Assembly (NCBI RefSeq): GCF_001894865.1
Contig: NZ_BCXA01000014.1
Span: 1 to 63,599 of the forward strand
Direction of reading: 5' to 3'
DNA from: Rhodococcus maanshanensis NBRC 100610
GTDB lineage: Bacteria > Actinomycetota > Actinomycetes > Mycobacteriales > Mycobacteriaceae
DNA length: 63,599 nt
The stretch's first letter is position 1; each line of letters starts with the position of its first letter. Below, in pieces: positions 50,398 to 63,244 of this stretch. A program made the position numbers and the translations under genes. The notes under the pieces are model-generated. The model was not told the origin of the DNA. It saw only the letters and a program-made list of their open reading frames with translations, and did no database searches.

Positions 50398-51627
50398 ATG
50401 ACAACGACTATGTCCGGCCAGGCCGCCTACGTTCCGCGTTCCGCAGAGTCCTGGCGCGACCCCTGGGGCATGTATGCCGCGCTGCGCGAGCACGACCCGG
50501 TCCACCACGTGGTGCCCGAGGAGTCGCCCGCCGACGACTACTGGGTGCTGACCCGGCACGCCGACGTGTACGCGGCCGCCCGCGACCACGAGACGTTCTC
50601 CTCCGCGGACGGCCTGACCACGAGCTACGGCGAGCTCGACAAGATCGGGCTCAGGGACAACCCGCCCCTGGTGATGCTCGATCCGCCGACGCACACCGAG
50701 TTCCGCCGCCTCGTCGCCCGCGGGTTCACCCCGCGTCAGGTCGAGGCCGTGGAGCCGGCGGTCCGTGAGTTCGTCGTCGAGCGCATCGAGGGGTTGCGCG
50801 CGGCGGGCGGCGGCGACATCGTCACCGAGTTGTTCAAGCCACTGCCGAGCATGGTGGTGGCGCACTACCTGGGCGTTCCCGAGGAGGACCGCGGGCAGTT
50901 CGACGGCTGGACCGAGGCGATCGTCGCCGCCAACGCCAACGGTGACCCGCTCGAGGCGGCGACCGCGGTCGGAGACCTGATGGGCTACTTCGGCGGGCTG
51001 ATCGAACGGCGCAAGGCCGACGTCGCCGCGGGCAAGGAAGCCGACGACACCATCTCGCACCTCGTCGCCGCCGGCATCGCCGCCGACGGGGACTTCGCGG
51101 GCGTGCTGTCCATCCTCGGCTTCGCGTTCACGATGGTCACCGGGGGCAACGACACCACGACCGGCATGCTCGGCGGCTCCTCCGCGCTGCTCACCCAGCA
51201 CCGCGACCAGCGCGCGCTGCTGCTGGAGGATCGGTCCCGCATCCCCGACGCCGTGGACGAGCTGCTCCGCCTCACCTCGCCGGTCCAGGGGCTGGCCCGC
51301 ACGACCACCCGCGACGTCACGATCGAGGGCGTCACCATCCCCGCAGGCCGCAAGACACTGCTGGTCTACGGGTCCGCGAACCGCGATCCGAGGGCGTACG
51401 GCGCGAACTCCGAGGAGCTCGACGTGCTGCGGGCGCCCCGCCAGATCATGACCTTCAGTCACGGCAGCCACCACTGCCTCGGCGCCGCGGCCGCGCGCAT
51501 GCAGGCCCGCGTCGCGCTCGAGGAACTGCTGGCCCGCTGCCCCGACTTCGAGGTCGACGTCGACGGCATCGAGTACGCGGCCGGTAACTACGTCCGGCGG
51601 CCGACGCACGTACCGTTCCGGCCATGA
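50398..51627 (+). CDS. Cytochrome P450
   Basis: Soluble heme monooxygenase of 409 residues. The I-helix oxygen-binding motif is VTGGNDTTTG (Gly-Gly-Asn-Asp-Thr-Thr), the ExxR pair lies in VDELLRL, and the heme-ligand loop is FSHGSHHCLGAAAARMQAR with the proximal Cys. It looks like bacterial CYPs that act on terpenoids, sterols or fatty compounds; the substrate cannot be told. No ferredoxin gene is adjacent. The upstream TTGACAAAGTTGC (near 50363) is a good -35 region. The stop overlaps the following tetR start (ATGA), so regulator and enzyme are coupled. Confidence 0.93.
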   Translation: MTTTMSGQAAYVPRSAESWRDPWGMYAALREHDPVHHVVPEESPADDYWVLTRHADVYAAARDHETFSSADGLTTSYGELDKIGLRDNPPLVMLDPPTHTEFRRLVARGFTPRQVEAVEPAVREFVVERIEGLRAAGGGDIVTELFKPLPSMVVAHYLGVPEEDRGQFDGWTEAIVAANANGDPLEAATAVGDLMGYFGGLIERRKADVAAGKEADDTISHLVAAGIAADGDFAGVLSILGFAFTMVTGGNDTTTGMLGGSSALLTQHRDQRALLLEDRSRIPDAVDELLRLTSPVQGLARTTTRDVTIEGVTIPAGRKTLLVYGSANRDPRAYGANSEELDVLRAPRQIMTFSHGSHHCLGAAAARMQARVALEELLARCPDFEVDVDGIEYAAGNYVRRPTHVPFRP

Positions 51628-52205
51628 GTTCCGGAACCTGGCTGCGCGACGAACGCACCGATCTCGCGGCGGAGCGCATCCTCGATGCGGCCGCGGAGCT
51701 GTTCGTCGAGCGTGGCGTCGCGACGACCGGGATGGCCGAGGTCGCCAAGGCCGCCGGGTGCTCGCGTGCGACCCTCTACCGCTACTTCGAGAACCGTCGC
51801 GCGCTGCACCTGGCGTTCGTGCACCGGGAGGCGCGGCGGCTCGGCGAGCGGGTGACCGGCCTGGTGGCCGGCATCGAGGATCCCCGCGAGCGGATCACCG
51901 CGGCCATCCTCGCCTCGGTGCGCGAGGTGCGGGCGACGCCGACGCTGGCCGCCTGGTTCGGGCTCGGCGACGCGGGCATCGCCTCCGAGCTGGCGGGCAC
52001 CTCGGAGGTGATCGAGGTGCTCGGCGCGAGCTTCCTCGCCGACGCGTGGGGCGGCGACGACCGCGAGATCTCCAGTCGGGCAAGGTGGCTGGTGCGGGTC
52101 ATCGTCTCGCTGCTCACCGTCCCCGGCGCCGATGACGCCGACGAGCGGGCGATGATCGAGCAGTTCGTCATCCCGGTGCTGATGGCGCCGGCGCACCGGG
52201 TCTGA
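51624..52205 (+). CDS. TetR family regulator coupled to P450
   Basis: Regulator of 193 residues. N-terminal HTH: VATTGMAEVAKAAGCSRATLYRYFENRRAL; the C-terminal ligand domain is Ala-rich and helical. The ATG overlaps the P450 stop codon, so both are made from one message, a common layout for a repressor that controls its own operon. It is convergent with the VIT1-type transporter, six bases from its stop. Confidence 0.9.
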   Translation: MSSGTWLRDERTDLAAERILDAAAELFVERGVATTGMAEVAKAAGCSRATLYRYFENRRALHLAFVHREARRLGERVTGLVAGIEDPRERITAAILASVREVRATPTLAAWFGLGDAGIASELAGTSEVIEVLGASFLADAWGGDDREISSRARWLVRVIVSLLTVPGADDADERAMIEQFVIPVLMAPAHRV

Positions 52206-52211
52206 CCGGGC

Positions 52212-52943
52212 TCAGATCTGCACGGTGTCCACGATCTGCCCGATGCCGTAGGTGACGATCATCGCCAGCGCGCCGCCAAGCACCACCCGCAGCACTGCCT
52301 TCCCGCGTGGTGACCCGCCGAGCCGGGCGCTGACGCTGCCGGTCAGCGCGAGCGCGACCAGCACCGCGACGAACGTGATCGGCACGCGCGAGGTGGCGGG
52401 CGGGACGAGGATCGCGATCAGCGGCAGCAGGGCGCCGAGGGTGAAGGAGATGGCCGAGGAGATCGCCGCCTGCCACGGATTGGTCAGCTCGTCGGGGTCG
52501 ATGCCCAGCTCGGCGTCGGCGTGCGCGGCGAACGCGTCGTGCGCGGTCAGCTCCTCCGCCACGGTGCGGGCGGTCGCGGGGGTCAGGCCCTTCGCCTCGT
52601 ACAGGGACGCGAGCTCGTCGAGTTCGGCGTCGGGCAGCTCGGCGAGCTCGCGGCGTTCCTTGGCCAGCAGTGACCGCTCGGAGTCACGCTGGGTGCTGAC
52701 CGAGACGTACTCGCCGAGCGCCATGGACACCGCGCCCGCAGCCAACCCGGCGATGCCAGCGGTGAGGATCGGGCCGCGGGCGGTGCTCGCCGCGGCGACG
52801 CCCACGACAAGACCGGCGGTGGAGACGATGCCGTCGTTGGCGCCGAGGACGCCCGCGCGCAGCCAGTTCAGCTTGGCGGAGAACCCCTGGGCGTGCGGCT
52901 CCGACGGATGCGGTGTCGGGAGCTGATCCGGATCGGAACTCAT
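52212..52943 (-). CDS. VIT1/CCC1 family iron/manganese transporter
   Basis: Membrane protein of 243 residues related to the vacuolar iron transporter family. It shows WLRAGVLGANDGIVSTAGLVVGVAAA in helix 1, AGLAAGAVSMALGEYVSVSTQRDSE in helix 2 with metal-coordinating Met and Glu, the cytoplasmic metal-binding helices rich in Glu (LLAKERRELAELPDAELDEL) and three C-terminal helices. It likely exports Fe(II) or Mn(II) from the cytoplasm. The ATG at 52943 is preferred over upstream in-frame codons. No iron box was found before it. Confidence 0.9.
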   Translation of the reverse strand: MSSDPDQLPTPHPSEPHAQGFSAKLNWLRAGVLGANDGIVSTAGLVVGVAAASTARGPILTAGIAGLAAGAVSMALGEYVSVSTQRDSERSLLAKERRELAELPDAELDELASLYEAKGLTPATARTVAEELTAHDAFAAHADAELGIDPDELTNPWQAAISSAISFTLGALLPLIAILVPPATSRVPITFVAVLVALALTGSVSARLGGSPRGKAVLRVVLGGALAMIVTYGIGQIVDTVQI

Positions 52944-53023
52944 ACGCGGAACGCTATCGGCATCAAGATGACTCGGCCAGCAATGCAAGGCTCGCCGAAG
53001 TCGCGCCGCCGTATCCTCGGCGC

Positions 53024-53575
53024 GTGAGCGTCGAACCGGAACCGTGGTCGGATGCCGGGGCCGTCCACGCCGACCTGCTGGCAGCGAAGGCGCTGCTGTA
53101 CGACCCGTGTGGGCTCGCCTGCTCGGCGCCGGTTCCCGAGCTCGAGGGTGCCGCCTACGGCGCGTACGAGCTCACTGTCGACGGCCGTCCGATCCGCTTT
53201 CGGGTCGCCAAGACGACACCGAAGAAGGCCGGCCAGTTCGTCACCCTGTGGACGAGGTCGGCGCAGGGCCCCATCGCGCCCTTCGACGTCGACGACGCGG
53301 TCGAGTTGTTCGTCGTCAGCGCCCGCGACGGTGATCGCTTCGGGCAGTTCGTCTTCCCGAAGCGGGTCCTCGCCGATCGGGGCGTGCTGTCGCGAGACGG
53401 TGCGGGCGGGAAGCGGGCGATCCGCGTGTACCCACCGTGGGCGGCGACCACCAGCCGACAGGCCCGCGGCACGCAGGCTTGGCAGCTGGACCATTTCCTG
53501 CCGATCGCGGGCGCGGCCACCCTCGACACCGCCCGCGCACTGGCGCTCTATCGGGTTCAGAGGTCGCGCGGGTAG
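53024..53575 (+). CDS. MepB family protein
   Basis: Protein of 183 residues resembling MepB, a conserved protein of unknown biochemical role named from the Staphylococcus mepRAB operon. Matching segments are YGAYELTVDGRPIRFRVAKTTPKKAGQFVTLW and FGQFVFPKRVLADRGVLS, then GKRAIRVYPPW. GTG 53024 is the start; TATCCT at 53012-53017 lies six bases upstream, so the message is probably leaderless. No MATE pump or MarR gene accompanies it here. Convergent with the next gene. Confidence 0.82.
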   Translation: MSVEPEPWSDAGAVHADLLAAKALLYDPCGLACSAPVPELEGAAYGAYELTVDGRPIRFRVAKTTPKKAGQFVTLWTRSAQGPIAPFDVDDAVELFVVSARDGDRFGQFVFPKRVLADRGVLSRDGAGGKRAIRVYPPWAATTSRQARGTQAWQLDHFLPIAGAATLDTARALALYRVQRSRG

Positions 53576-53596
53576 GCGCCAGTGCCGAGGGTCGGC

Positions 53597-54166
53597 TCAG
53601 TCGTGGAGAGTGACGCCGGGTAGTGGGCGGCCGGTGGCGTCGAACAACGCTGCTCCACAATCGCAGCTCTCGTCGGCCAGGGTCTCGGTCGCAGGCAGTT
53701 CCCAGACCAGCATCTGTGAGCAGCCCGGGCAGTTCAGGCTGACCAGGGTCTCCTCGGGTTCCGAGCCCCAGGCCCGCACCGGGAGGCCCTCGTGCATCAA
53801 TCCGGTCAGCTCACCCTCACCGTTCAGCGCGACCAGGACCTCGTAGGTGTCGGTGCCGTTGTCCCACACCGCGAGCGTGCAGCCGAGATCTGCCAGCACA
53901 GCGGACAGGTGATCGAGCTGGCGAACCGGGAAATCACCGCGGCGCAGCGTCGGGTCGGCCTCGGCCGCCCGGTAGACGACGTCGGTGTCGACGTCCGTCG
54001 GCTCTGCCCCGAAGGCCCGCACCCGACCGGCCACGAACGCCGCCAGCAGGCCCGGCTGCTCCTCGCCGGTCCAGTCCATCCCGAACATCACGCTCTCGAC
54101 CCGGACCCCACTGGCCCGTTCGCCGGTGGTCAGGACCAGCTCTTCCAGCTCCGTCACGGCGATCAC
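53597..54166 (-). CDS. Unknown protein with C-terminal zinc-ribbon-like cysteines
   Basis: Protein of 189 residues that I do not recognise. The N-terminal 130 residues look alpha/beta (VRVESVMFGMDWTGEEQPGLL, LGCTLAVWDNGTDTYEVLVAL), resembling immunity-type or SUKH-like folds only loosely. The C-terminus has CPGC and CDCG cysteines (LNCPGCSQMLVWEL, DESCDCGAALFD), a likely zinc ribbon. Starts at GTG 54166 or 54157. It is divergent from the MerR regulator and its promoter sits beside that gene's -35. Confidence 0.65.
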   Translation of the reverse strand: MIAVTELEELVLTTGERASGVRVESVMFGMDWTGEEQPGLLAAFVAGRVRAFGAEPTDVDTDVVYRAAEADPTLRRGDFPVRQLDHLSAVLADLGCTLAVWDNGTDTYEVLVALNGEGELTGLMHEGLPVRAWGSEPEETLVSLNCPGCSQMLVWELPATETLADESCDCGAALFDATGRPLPGVTLHD

Positions 54167-54188
54167 GCTATCAACTGCCGGGCGCGCC

Positions 54189-54219
54189 TTGACATTGACG
54201 CAGCGTCAACATTCATCCT
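54189..54219 (+). promoter_or_regulatory. MerR-type promoter with 15-base palindrome in 19-base spacer
   Basis: TTGACA (54189-54194) and CATCCT (54214-54219) are separated by 19 bases, the over-long spacing typical of MerR-activated promoters. The spacer opens with TTGACGCAGCGTCAA (54195-54209), a perfect seven-base inverted repeat around a central A. Position before a TipA-type MerR gene strongly suggests autoregulation. Confidence 0.8.
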
Positions 54220-54260
54220 TGTCTTGTCGGATCGCACCGACACGACGAGAGGAACCCCGG

Positions 54261-58273
<4,013 letters not shown>

Positions 58274-58296
<23 letters not shown>

Positions 58297-58846
58297 GCCA
58301 GAGGGTGCCCTGCTCGACGGCACCGGGACCACCGAGTCCGCCGCCGAGGTGAAGATCCTGGGCACCATCCAGTCCACCATCGGCGCACAGCCGGGCGTCA
58401 TCGCCGCGGCCCGCGGCATGTCGCACTTCGGTGAGCACGCGCTCGGCTGGGTCGCGATCGCGGGCGTCGGCGCCGCGCTCGACCGGCCCCGCCGCCGTCA
58501 GTGGGCAGGCGTCGCGGTCGGCGCGGTCGGCGCGCACGCGGCCTCCATCGTCATCAAGCGGGTGGTCCGGCGTCCCCGGCCGAACGACCCGAGCGTGGCC
58601 GTCAACGTGTCGACGCCGAGCAAGCTCAGCTTCCCGTCGTCCCACGCCACGTCCACGACGGCCGCCGCGGTCCTCCTCGGCCGGCTGACCGGGCTACCCT
58701 TGCCCGCGGTGCTGGTGCCCCCGATGCTGCTCTCGCGGCTCGTGCTGGGTGTCCACTACCCGACTGATGTGCTTGCCGGATCCGCCTTGGGCGCAGCCTC
58801 GGCCGCAGTGGTGCTGCGTGCCGAACGGAAGTTTGGAGAGAAATGA
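58274..58846 (+). CDS. PAP2-type phosphatase (DPPR phosphatase candidate)
   Basis: Membrane phosphatase of 190 residues. The PAP2 signature is KRVVRRPRP, FPSSHATST and SRLVLGVHYPTDVLAG, giving the Lys-Arg, Ser-His and Arg-His-Asp sets of the acid-phosphatase superfamily. By position it equals Rv3807c, proposed to dephosphorylate decaprenylphosphoryl-5-phosphoribose before epimerisation to the arabinose donor. GTG start lies inside the 3' end of glfT2 with AAGGAGAGG upstream; its stop overlaps the ubiA start. Confidence 0.9.
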
Positions 58847-59748
58847 GCGAGCACCCGACCGAGGTCGCCGGTCCGCCGAAGTCGCTGCCTGCCGGGATCG
58901 TCAAGGCACTGCGCCCGCGCCAGTGGGTGAAGAACGTCCTGGTGCTGGCCGCGCCGCTCGCCGCAGGCTCGGTGACCGAGGTCGACGTGCTGCTGCCGGT
59001 GGCGCTGGCCTTCGTCGTGTTCTGCATGGCCGCGTCCGGCATCTACCTGGTCAACGACGCGATGGACGTCGAGGCCGACCGGGCGCACCCGACCAAGCGC
59101 TTCCGTCCGATCGCCGCGGGCGTGCTGCCGGTCAACATGGCCTACGGAATGGCCGTCGTCCTGCTCGGCGGTTCGATCCTGCTGTCGTTCGCCGCGAACT
59201 GGCAGCTCGCCGTCGTGATGGCGGTGTACATCGGCATCCAGCTCGCCTACTGCTTCGGCCTCAAGCACCAGGCCGTCCTCGACATCTGCATCGTCTCGTC
59301 CGGCTTCCTGCTGCGGGCGATCGCCGGTGGCGTGGCCGCCGAGATCCCGCTGTCGCAGTGGTTCCTGCTGATCATGGCGTTCGGTTCGCTGTTCATGGCG
59401 GCGGGCAAGCGCTACGCGGAACTGCAGCTCGCCGAGCGCACCGGGGCGAAGATCCGCAAGTCGCTCGAGTACTACACCGCCACCTACCTGCGGTTCGTCT
59501 GGACGCTCTCGGCGACCGCGGTGGTGATCTGCTACGGACTGTGGGCCTTCGAGCGGGATCAGGTCAACAACACCAACTGGTTTGCGATCTCGATGGTCCC
59601 GTTCACGATCGCGATCCTGCGGTACGCGGTCGATGTCGACGGTGGCGAGGCGGGGGAGCCGGAAGAGATCGCGCTCGGCGATCGAGTGCTCCAATTCCTC
59701 GCGATTGCCTGGATTGGAGCGGTGGGTGTCGCTGTCTATATCGTCTGA
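58843..59748 (+). CDS. ubiA: Decaprenyl-phosphate 5-phosphoribosyltransferase (UbiA family)
   Basis: Integral-membrane UbiA-family enzyme of 301 residues with about eight or nine helices. It transfers phosphoribose from PRPP to decaprenyl phosphate, the first committed step toward decaprenylphosphoryl-arabinose. The signature NDAMDVEADRAHPTKRFRP contains the Asp-rich metal site, and the second acidic region is in the Y/E-rich loop after FGSLFMAAGKRYAE. Counterpart of Rv3806c. ATG overlaps the PAP2 stop (ATGA). Confidence 0.93.
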   Translation: MSEHPTEVAGPPKSLPAGIVKALRPRQWVKNVLVLAAPLAAGSVTEVDVLLPVALAFVVFCMAASGIYLVNDAMDVEADRAHPTKRFRPIAAGVLPVNMAYGMAVVLLGGSILLSFAANWQLAVVMAVYIGIQLAYCFGLKHQAVLDICIVSSGFLLRAIAGGVAAEIPLSQWFLLIMAFGSLFMAAGKRYAELQLAERTGAKIRKSLEYYTATYLRFVWTLSATAVVICYGLWAFERDQVNNTNWFAISMVPFTIAILRYAVDVDGGEAGEPEEIALGDRVLQFLAIAWIGAVGVAVYIV

Positions 59749-61651
59749 CAGGCCCCGCGTGGAGAACACCGACACCACCGAGCGGGCCGGCTCCGCCATG
59801 CGGTTGCCCGCATGGCTGCCCCGCTCGGTGTTCCTCGGTGGGATCGCGCTGACCGCAGCCCTTTTCGTCTGGGGTGGCTGGGAGCGCCGCTGGATCGCCG
59901 ATGACGGGCTCATCGTGCTGCGCACGGTCCGCAACCTGCTCGCCGGCAACGGTCCGGTGTTCAACGCGGGGGAGCGGGTCGAGGCCAACACCAGCACCAT
60001 CTGGACCTACCTTGTGTACGCGTTCAGCTGGCTGACGCAGGCCCGCCTCGAGTACGTGGTGCTCGGCATCGCGCTCGTCCTCTCCGGTGGCGCCATCGTG
60101 CTGGGCATGCTCGGAACGGGTGCCCTCTGGCGCGGCCTGGGCCGCCGGTCGGCCGCGACGCTGCTGCTGCCCGCGGGCGCGCTGGCCTACATCGCGGTGC
60201 CGCCCGCCCGCGACTATGCGACCTCCGGGCTGGAGTCCTGCCTGGTCATCTTCTGGATCGCCCTGCTGTGGCTGCTGCTGGTGCGCTGGAGTCTGCGCCC
60301 GCCGACCACCGCCTCGGTGCTGATCCTCGCCTTCGTCGCGGGCCTCGGACCGCTGGTCCGGCCCGAGATGGTCATCCTCGCCGGCCTCGCCCTGCTGATG
60401 ATCTTCCTGGCGCCCGGCACCTGGCGGCTGCGCGCGTCGATCGTCGCGGTCGCGGGTGCGGTCCCGGTCGGCTACCAGATCTGGCGGATGGGCTACTACG
60501 GCCTGCCCTATCCCAACACGGCGGTCGCCAAGGACGCGGGCGGCGCCAAGTGGGGCCAGGGCTTCACCTATCTGTGGAACCTCGTCGGGCCCTACTGGCT
60601 GTGGCTGCCGCTGCTCGTGCTGGCCGTCGCGGTCCTGGTGACCCGGCCCTGGTCGGGTGCGGGTGCCGCCTCCGGCACCGAGGGCGGCTCCGCCGTCGCG
60701 CGGTTGCAGTCGCGGCTGCGCACCCCCGGCGCAGTGGTCGCGGTCATCCTGGTCACCGGGCTGCTGCTGATGATCTACTCGCTGCGGGTCGGCGGCGACT
60801 TCATGCACGGCCGGGTGCTGCTGCCCGTGCTGTTCTGCTTCATGCTCCCCATCGCCGTGCTGCCGGTCCGTATCCCGGCCCGCGAGGACTGGGGCCGGAC
60901 CCGATCCACCGCGCTGTTCGCGGTCGGTGCAGGCGCCTGGCTGGTCACCGTGATCTGGGCGATCTCGGTGTCGAACTCGTCGGGCATGCCGAACGGCACC
61001 GTGGTCGGCAAGTCCGGGATCGTCGACGAGCGGAACTTCTACGCCCTCAACACCGGTCACGCGCATCCGATCCGGGCCGAGGACTACCTGGACTACCCGC
61101 GCATGCGCGCGATGGTCGAGGCGATCGCCAACACCCCGGACGGCGGACTGCTGCTGCCCGCCGCGGCCTTCACCTACTGGGACGTGGTGCCGCCGCCCGA
61201 GCCGATCCCCGAGGGTGGCGCCGGGCACACGGTCTACTTCCTCAACCTGGGCATGACGAGCATGAACGTCGGCCTCGACGTGAAGGTGATCGACCAGATG
61301 GGCCTGGCCTACCCGTTGGCCGCGCACACCAAGCGGCTCGACGACGGCCGGATCGGCCACGACAAGGCCCTCTACCCGGACTGGGTGGTGGCCGACACCG
61401 GCATGGTCGACATCCATCCGTGGCTGCCCTGGTACATGGACGAGGACTGGGTGGCCGACGCCAAGGTCGCGCTCACCTGCCCCGAGACCCAGGAGGTGCT
61501 GGCCTCGAGTCGGGGCGAGCTCACCCGTCCGCTTTTCATCCGCAATATCAAGCGCGCCTTCGACTACGCCAAGTACCGTTTCGACCGGGTTCCGGCGTAC
61601 GAGATCCAGCGGTGCAACCTGGTGCCGCCTCCGCCGGTGGAACCCAGGTGA
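59726..61651 (+). CDS. aftB: Arabinofuranosyltransferase AftB
   Basis: GT-C membrane glycosyltransferase of about 641 residues that adds terminal beta-1,2-linked arabinose to arabinogalactan from decaprenylphosphoryl-arabinose. About ten helices fill the first two thirds. The first periplasmic loop carries the catalytic Asp pair in RRWIADDGLIVLRTVRN, and the soluble C-terminal domain begins near residue 425. The GTG at 59726 has GGAG six bases upstream and overlaps ubiA by 23 bases; GTG 59759 and ATG 59798 are alternatives. Counterpart of Rv3805c. Confidence 0.92.
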   Translation: MSLSISSDRPRVENTDTTERAGSAMRLPAWLPRSVFLGGIALTAALFVWGGWERRWIADDGLIVLRTVRNLLAGNGPVFNAGERVEANTSTIWTYLVYAFSWLTQARLEYVVLGIALVLSGGAIVLGMLGTGALWRGLGRRSAATLLLPAGALAYIAVPPARDYATSGLESCLVIFWIALLWLLLVRWSLRPPTTASVLILAFVAGLGPLVRPEMVILAGLALLMIFLAPGTWRLRASIVAVAGAVPVGYQIWRMGYYGLPYPNTAVAKDAGGAKWGQGFTYLWNLVGPYWLWLPLLVLAVAVLVTRPWSGAGAASGTEGGSAVARLQSRLRTPGAVVAVILVTGLLLMIYSLRVGGDFMHGRVLLPVLFCFMLPIAVLPVRIPAREDWGRTRSTALFAVGAGAWLVTVIWAISVSNSSGMPNGTVVGKSGIVDERNFYALNTGHAHPIRAEDYLDYPRMRAMVEAIANTPDGGLLLPAAAFTYWDVVPPPEPIPEGGAGHTVYFLNLGMTSMNVGLDVKVIDQMGLAYPLAAHTKRLDDGRIGHDKALYPDWVVADTGMVDIHPWLPWYMDEDWVADAKVALTCPETQEVLASSRGELTRPLFIRNIKRAFDYAKYRFDRVPAYEIQRCNLVPPPPVEPR

Positions 61652-61743
61652 GCGGGTGCCGGGCAGGCCTTGCTTCCTTGGTCGTGCGAACTTGTCTCAT
61701 TCGTGTAACGATGGCCCGTAACGGGCCGATATAGATGTCATGT

Positions 61744-61769
61744 GTGCCTCGGGGACACAGTCGAGGCAC
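61744..61769. terminator. Hairpin after the arabinogalactan operon
   Basis: GTGCCTCG (61744-61751) pairs with CGAGGCAC (61762-61769) around a ten-base loop, followed by CGTTTGT. It lies 93 bases after aftB and ahead of the mycolyltransferase promoter. A smaller GGCCCG/CGGGCC hairpin lies at about 61711-61725. Confidence 0.65.
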
Positions 61770-61933
61770 CGTTTGTCAGTGCTCGTTGTGTGACATACGC
61801 TCCACCGAGCGCAGTGTGATCTTGATCAGTTCCACTGTCGCTGCCACATGTGTGGGGGCGGCAGAGCATGGCTTCCCGCCGGATCGTCGGGCCGCTTCGG
61901 CGGGCACCGCAGAGAAGAAAGAGAGCAGTATTC

Positions 61934-62929
61934 ATGCGTATTGGCAGACCGGGGTTTTCTGAGCGCCTCAAGCAGCGCGCCCTCGGCCTCACAGCAGCCG
62001 CGCTCGTCTTGCCGATGGCCGCTGGTATTGCCGGCACCGCCGTCGCAGGCGCCGCCCCGGTCGCGCACCGCGCGCCCGCGGGAGGTTTCGAAGAGGTCTT
62101 CGTGCCCTCTGCGATGGGCCCGATCAAGGTCCAGATCCAGTGGGCGGCCCGTGGTGGCAACGCCGCGCTGTACCTGCTGGACGGGCTGCGTGCGCGCAAC
62201 GACCGCAACGCATGGACCTTCGAGACGAACGCGCTCGACCAGTTCCGCAACGACAACGTCACCCTGGTGATGCCCGTCGGTGGCGAGTCCAGCTTCTACA
62301 CCGACTGGATGTCGCCCTCGAACTTCAACGGGCAGAAGGGCACCTACAAGTGGGAGACCTTCCTCACCAAGGAGCTGCCTGCCTACCTCGAGACCCGTGG
62401 CGTCTCGCGTAGCAACAACGGCGTGCTCGGCCTGTCGATGGGTGGCTCCGCCGCCCTGACCCTGGCCGCGCACCACCGCGACCAGTTCAAGTTCGCCGGC
62501 TCGCTGTCGGGCTACCTGAACATCTCCGCGCCGGGCATGCGTGAGGCGATCCGCGTCGCGATGCTCGATGCCGGCCGCTACAACGTGGACGCCATGTGGG
62601 GCCCGCCGTGGAACAAGCAGTGGCTGCGTAACGACCCGTTCGTGTTCGCCCCGCAGCTCAAGGGCCTGTCGATGTACGTCTCGGCGGCCAGCGGCCTGCC
62701 GGGTGCGCATGACAACCCGCGCGCGCCGATCGACTACTTCAACACGGCGAACGGCATGGCGCTCGAGGCGCTCTCCCTCGCCAACACCCGCGCGTTCCAG
62801 GTCCGCCTCGGCACCCTCGGTATCCCGGCCACCTACAGCTTCCCGGCCAGGGGCACCCACGCGTGGAAGTACTGGGAGAACGAGCTCTGGAATGCGCGGC
62901 CGCAGATCCTGTCCGCGCTCAACGCCTGA
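61934..62929 (+). CDS. fbp: Mycolyltransferase of the antigen 85 family
   Basis: Exported enzyme of 331 residues that transfers mycolic acids between trehalose monomycolate and arabinogalactan. The signal peptide (ALGLTAAALVLPMAAGIAGTAVAGA) ends near residue 42. The mature esterase domain has YLLDGLRARNDRNAW, FYTDWMSPSNFNGQKG, the nucleophile elbow GLSMGGSAALTLAAHH and the catalytic His in RGTHAWKYWENEL. These match Ag85 active-site layout. Located after aftB as in mycobacteria. It has its own promoter region (61770-61933). Confidence 0.95.
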   Translation: MRIGRPGFSERLKQRALGLTAAALVLPMAAGIAGTAVAGAAPVAHRAPAGGFEEVFVPSAMGPIKVQIQWAARGGNAALYLLDGLRARNDRNAWTFETNALDQFRNDNVTLVMPVGGESSFYTDWMSPSNFNGQKGTYKWETFLTKELPAYLETRGVSRSNNGVLGLSMGGSAALTLAAHHRDQFKFAGSLSGYLNISAPGMREAIRVAMLDAGRYNVDAMWGPPWNKQWLRNDPFVFAPQLKGLSMYVSAASGLPGAHDNPRAPIDYFNTANGMALEALSLANTRAFQVRLGTLGIPATYSFPARGTHAWKYWENELWNARPQILSALNA

Positions 62930-62962
62930 TCGACCGGCTTCCAGGTCGCGGCGTAAACCGAT

Positions 62963-63004
62963 GATGCCGCCCCTCGTGCCGATCAGGCAGCGTGGGGCGG
63001 CATC
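62963..63004. terminator. Hairpin terminator after the mycolyltransferase gene
   Basis: GATGCCGCCCC (62963-62973) and GGGGCGGCATC (62994-63004) form a perfect 11-base stem with a 20-base loop, followed by GCCGTTTTC, a T run unusual in this GC-rich sequence. It accounts for the start of the 315-base gap 62930-63244; the rest is the promoter of the last gene. Confidence 0.75.
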
Positions 63005-63076
63005 GCCGTTTTCGGGTCCGGACCAGCGCCGCGACCAAGGGGTCCTTACCCCGCAGAAGTAACAATTGCACCACCC

Positions 63077-63095
63077 GTCACAGCGCGTCACCCCC
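63077..63095. promoter_or_regulatory. Candidate MtrA site upstream of the last gene
   Basis: GTCACAGCG (63077-63085) followed after one base by GTCACCCCC (63087-63095) resembles the GTCACAGCG direct-repeat motif reported for the response regulator MtrA at the M. tuberculosis fbpB promoter and origin. It stands 150 bases before a secreted protein that probably belongs to the same mycolyltransferase group. Spacing differs from the reported sites, so this is tentative. Confidence 0.4.
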
Positions 63096-63244
63096 TGGCG
63101 CCGGCTCCCTGCGTGTAAAAAGAGCACGAGTGTAGGTGTCGTTCGAACGACATCGGCAAGGGCCGGGGGGACGGTCGAGGTCCGGATCTTCCGGGCCGAC
63201 GCCACAGCACTGGGGCCAAACAGCAGAAGGAGTGTCACGGTCAG

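Noticed and set aside
59603-61417. 604-codon minus-strand open frame
   Set aside because: Antisense to aftB; composition is Asp/Arg/Gln-rich as expected from reversed membrane codons.
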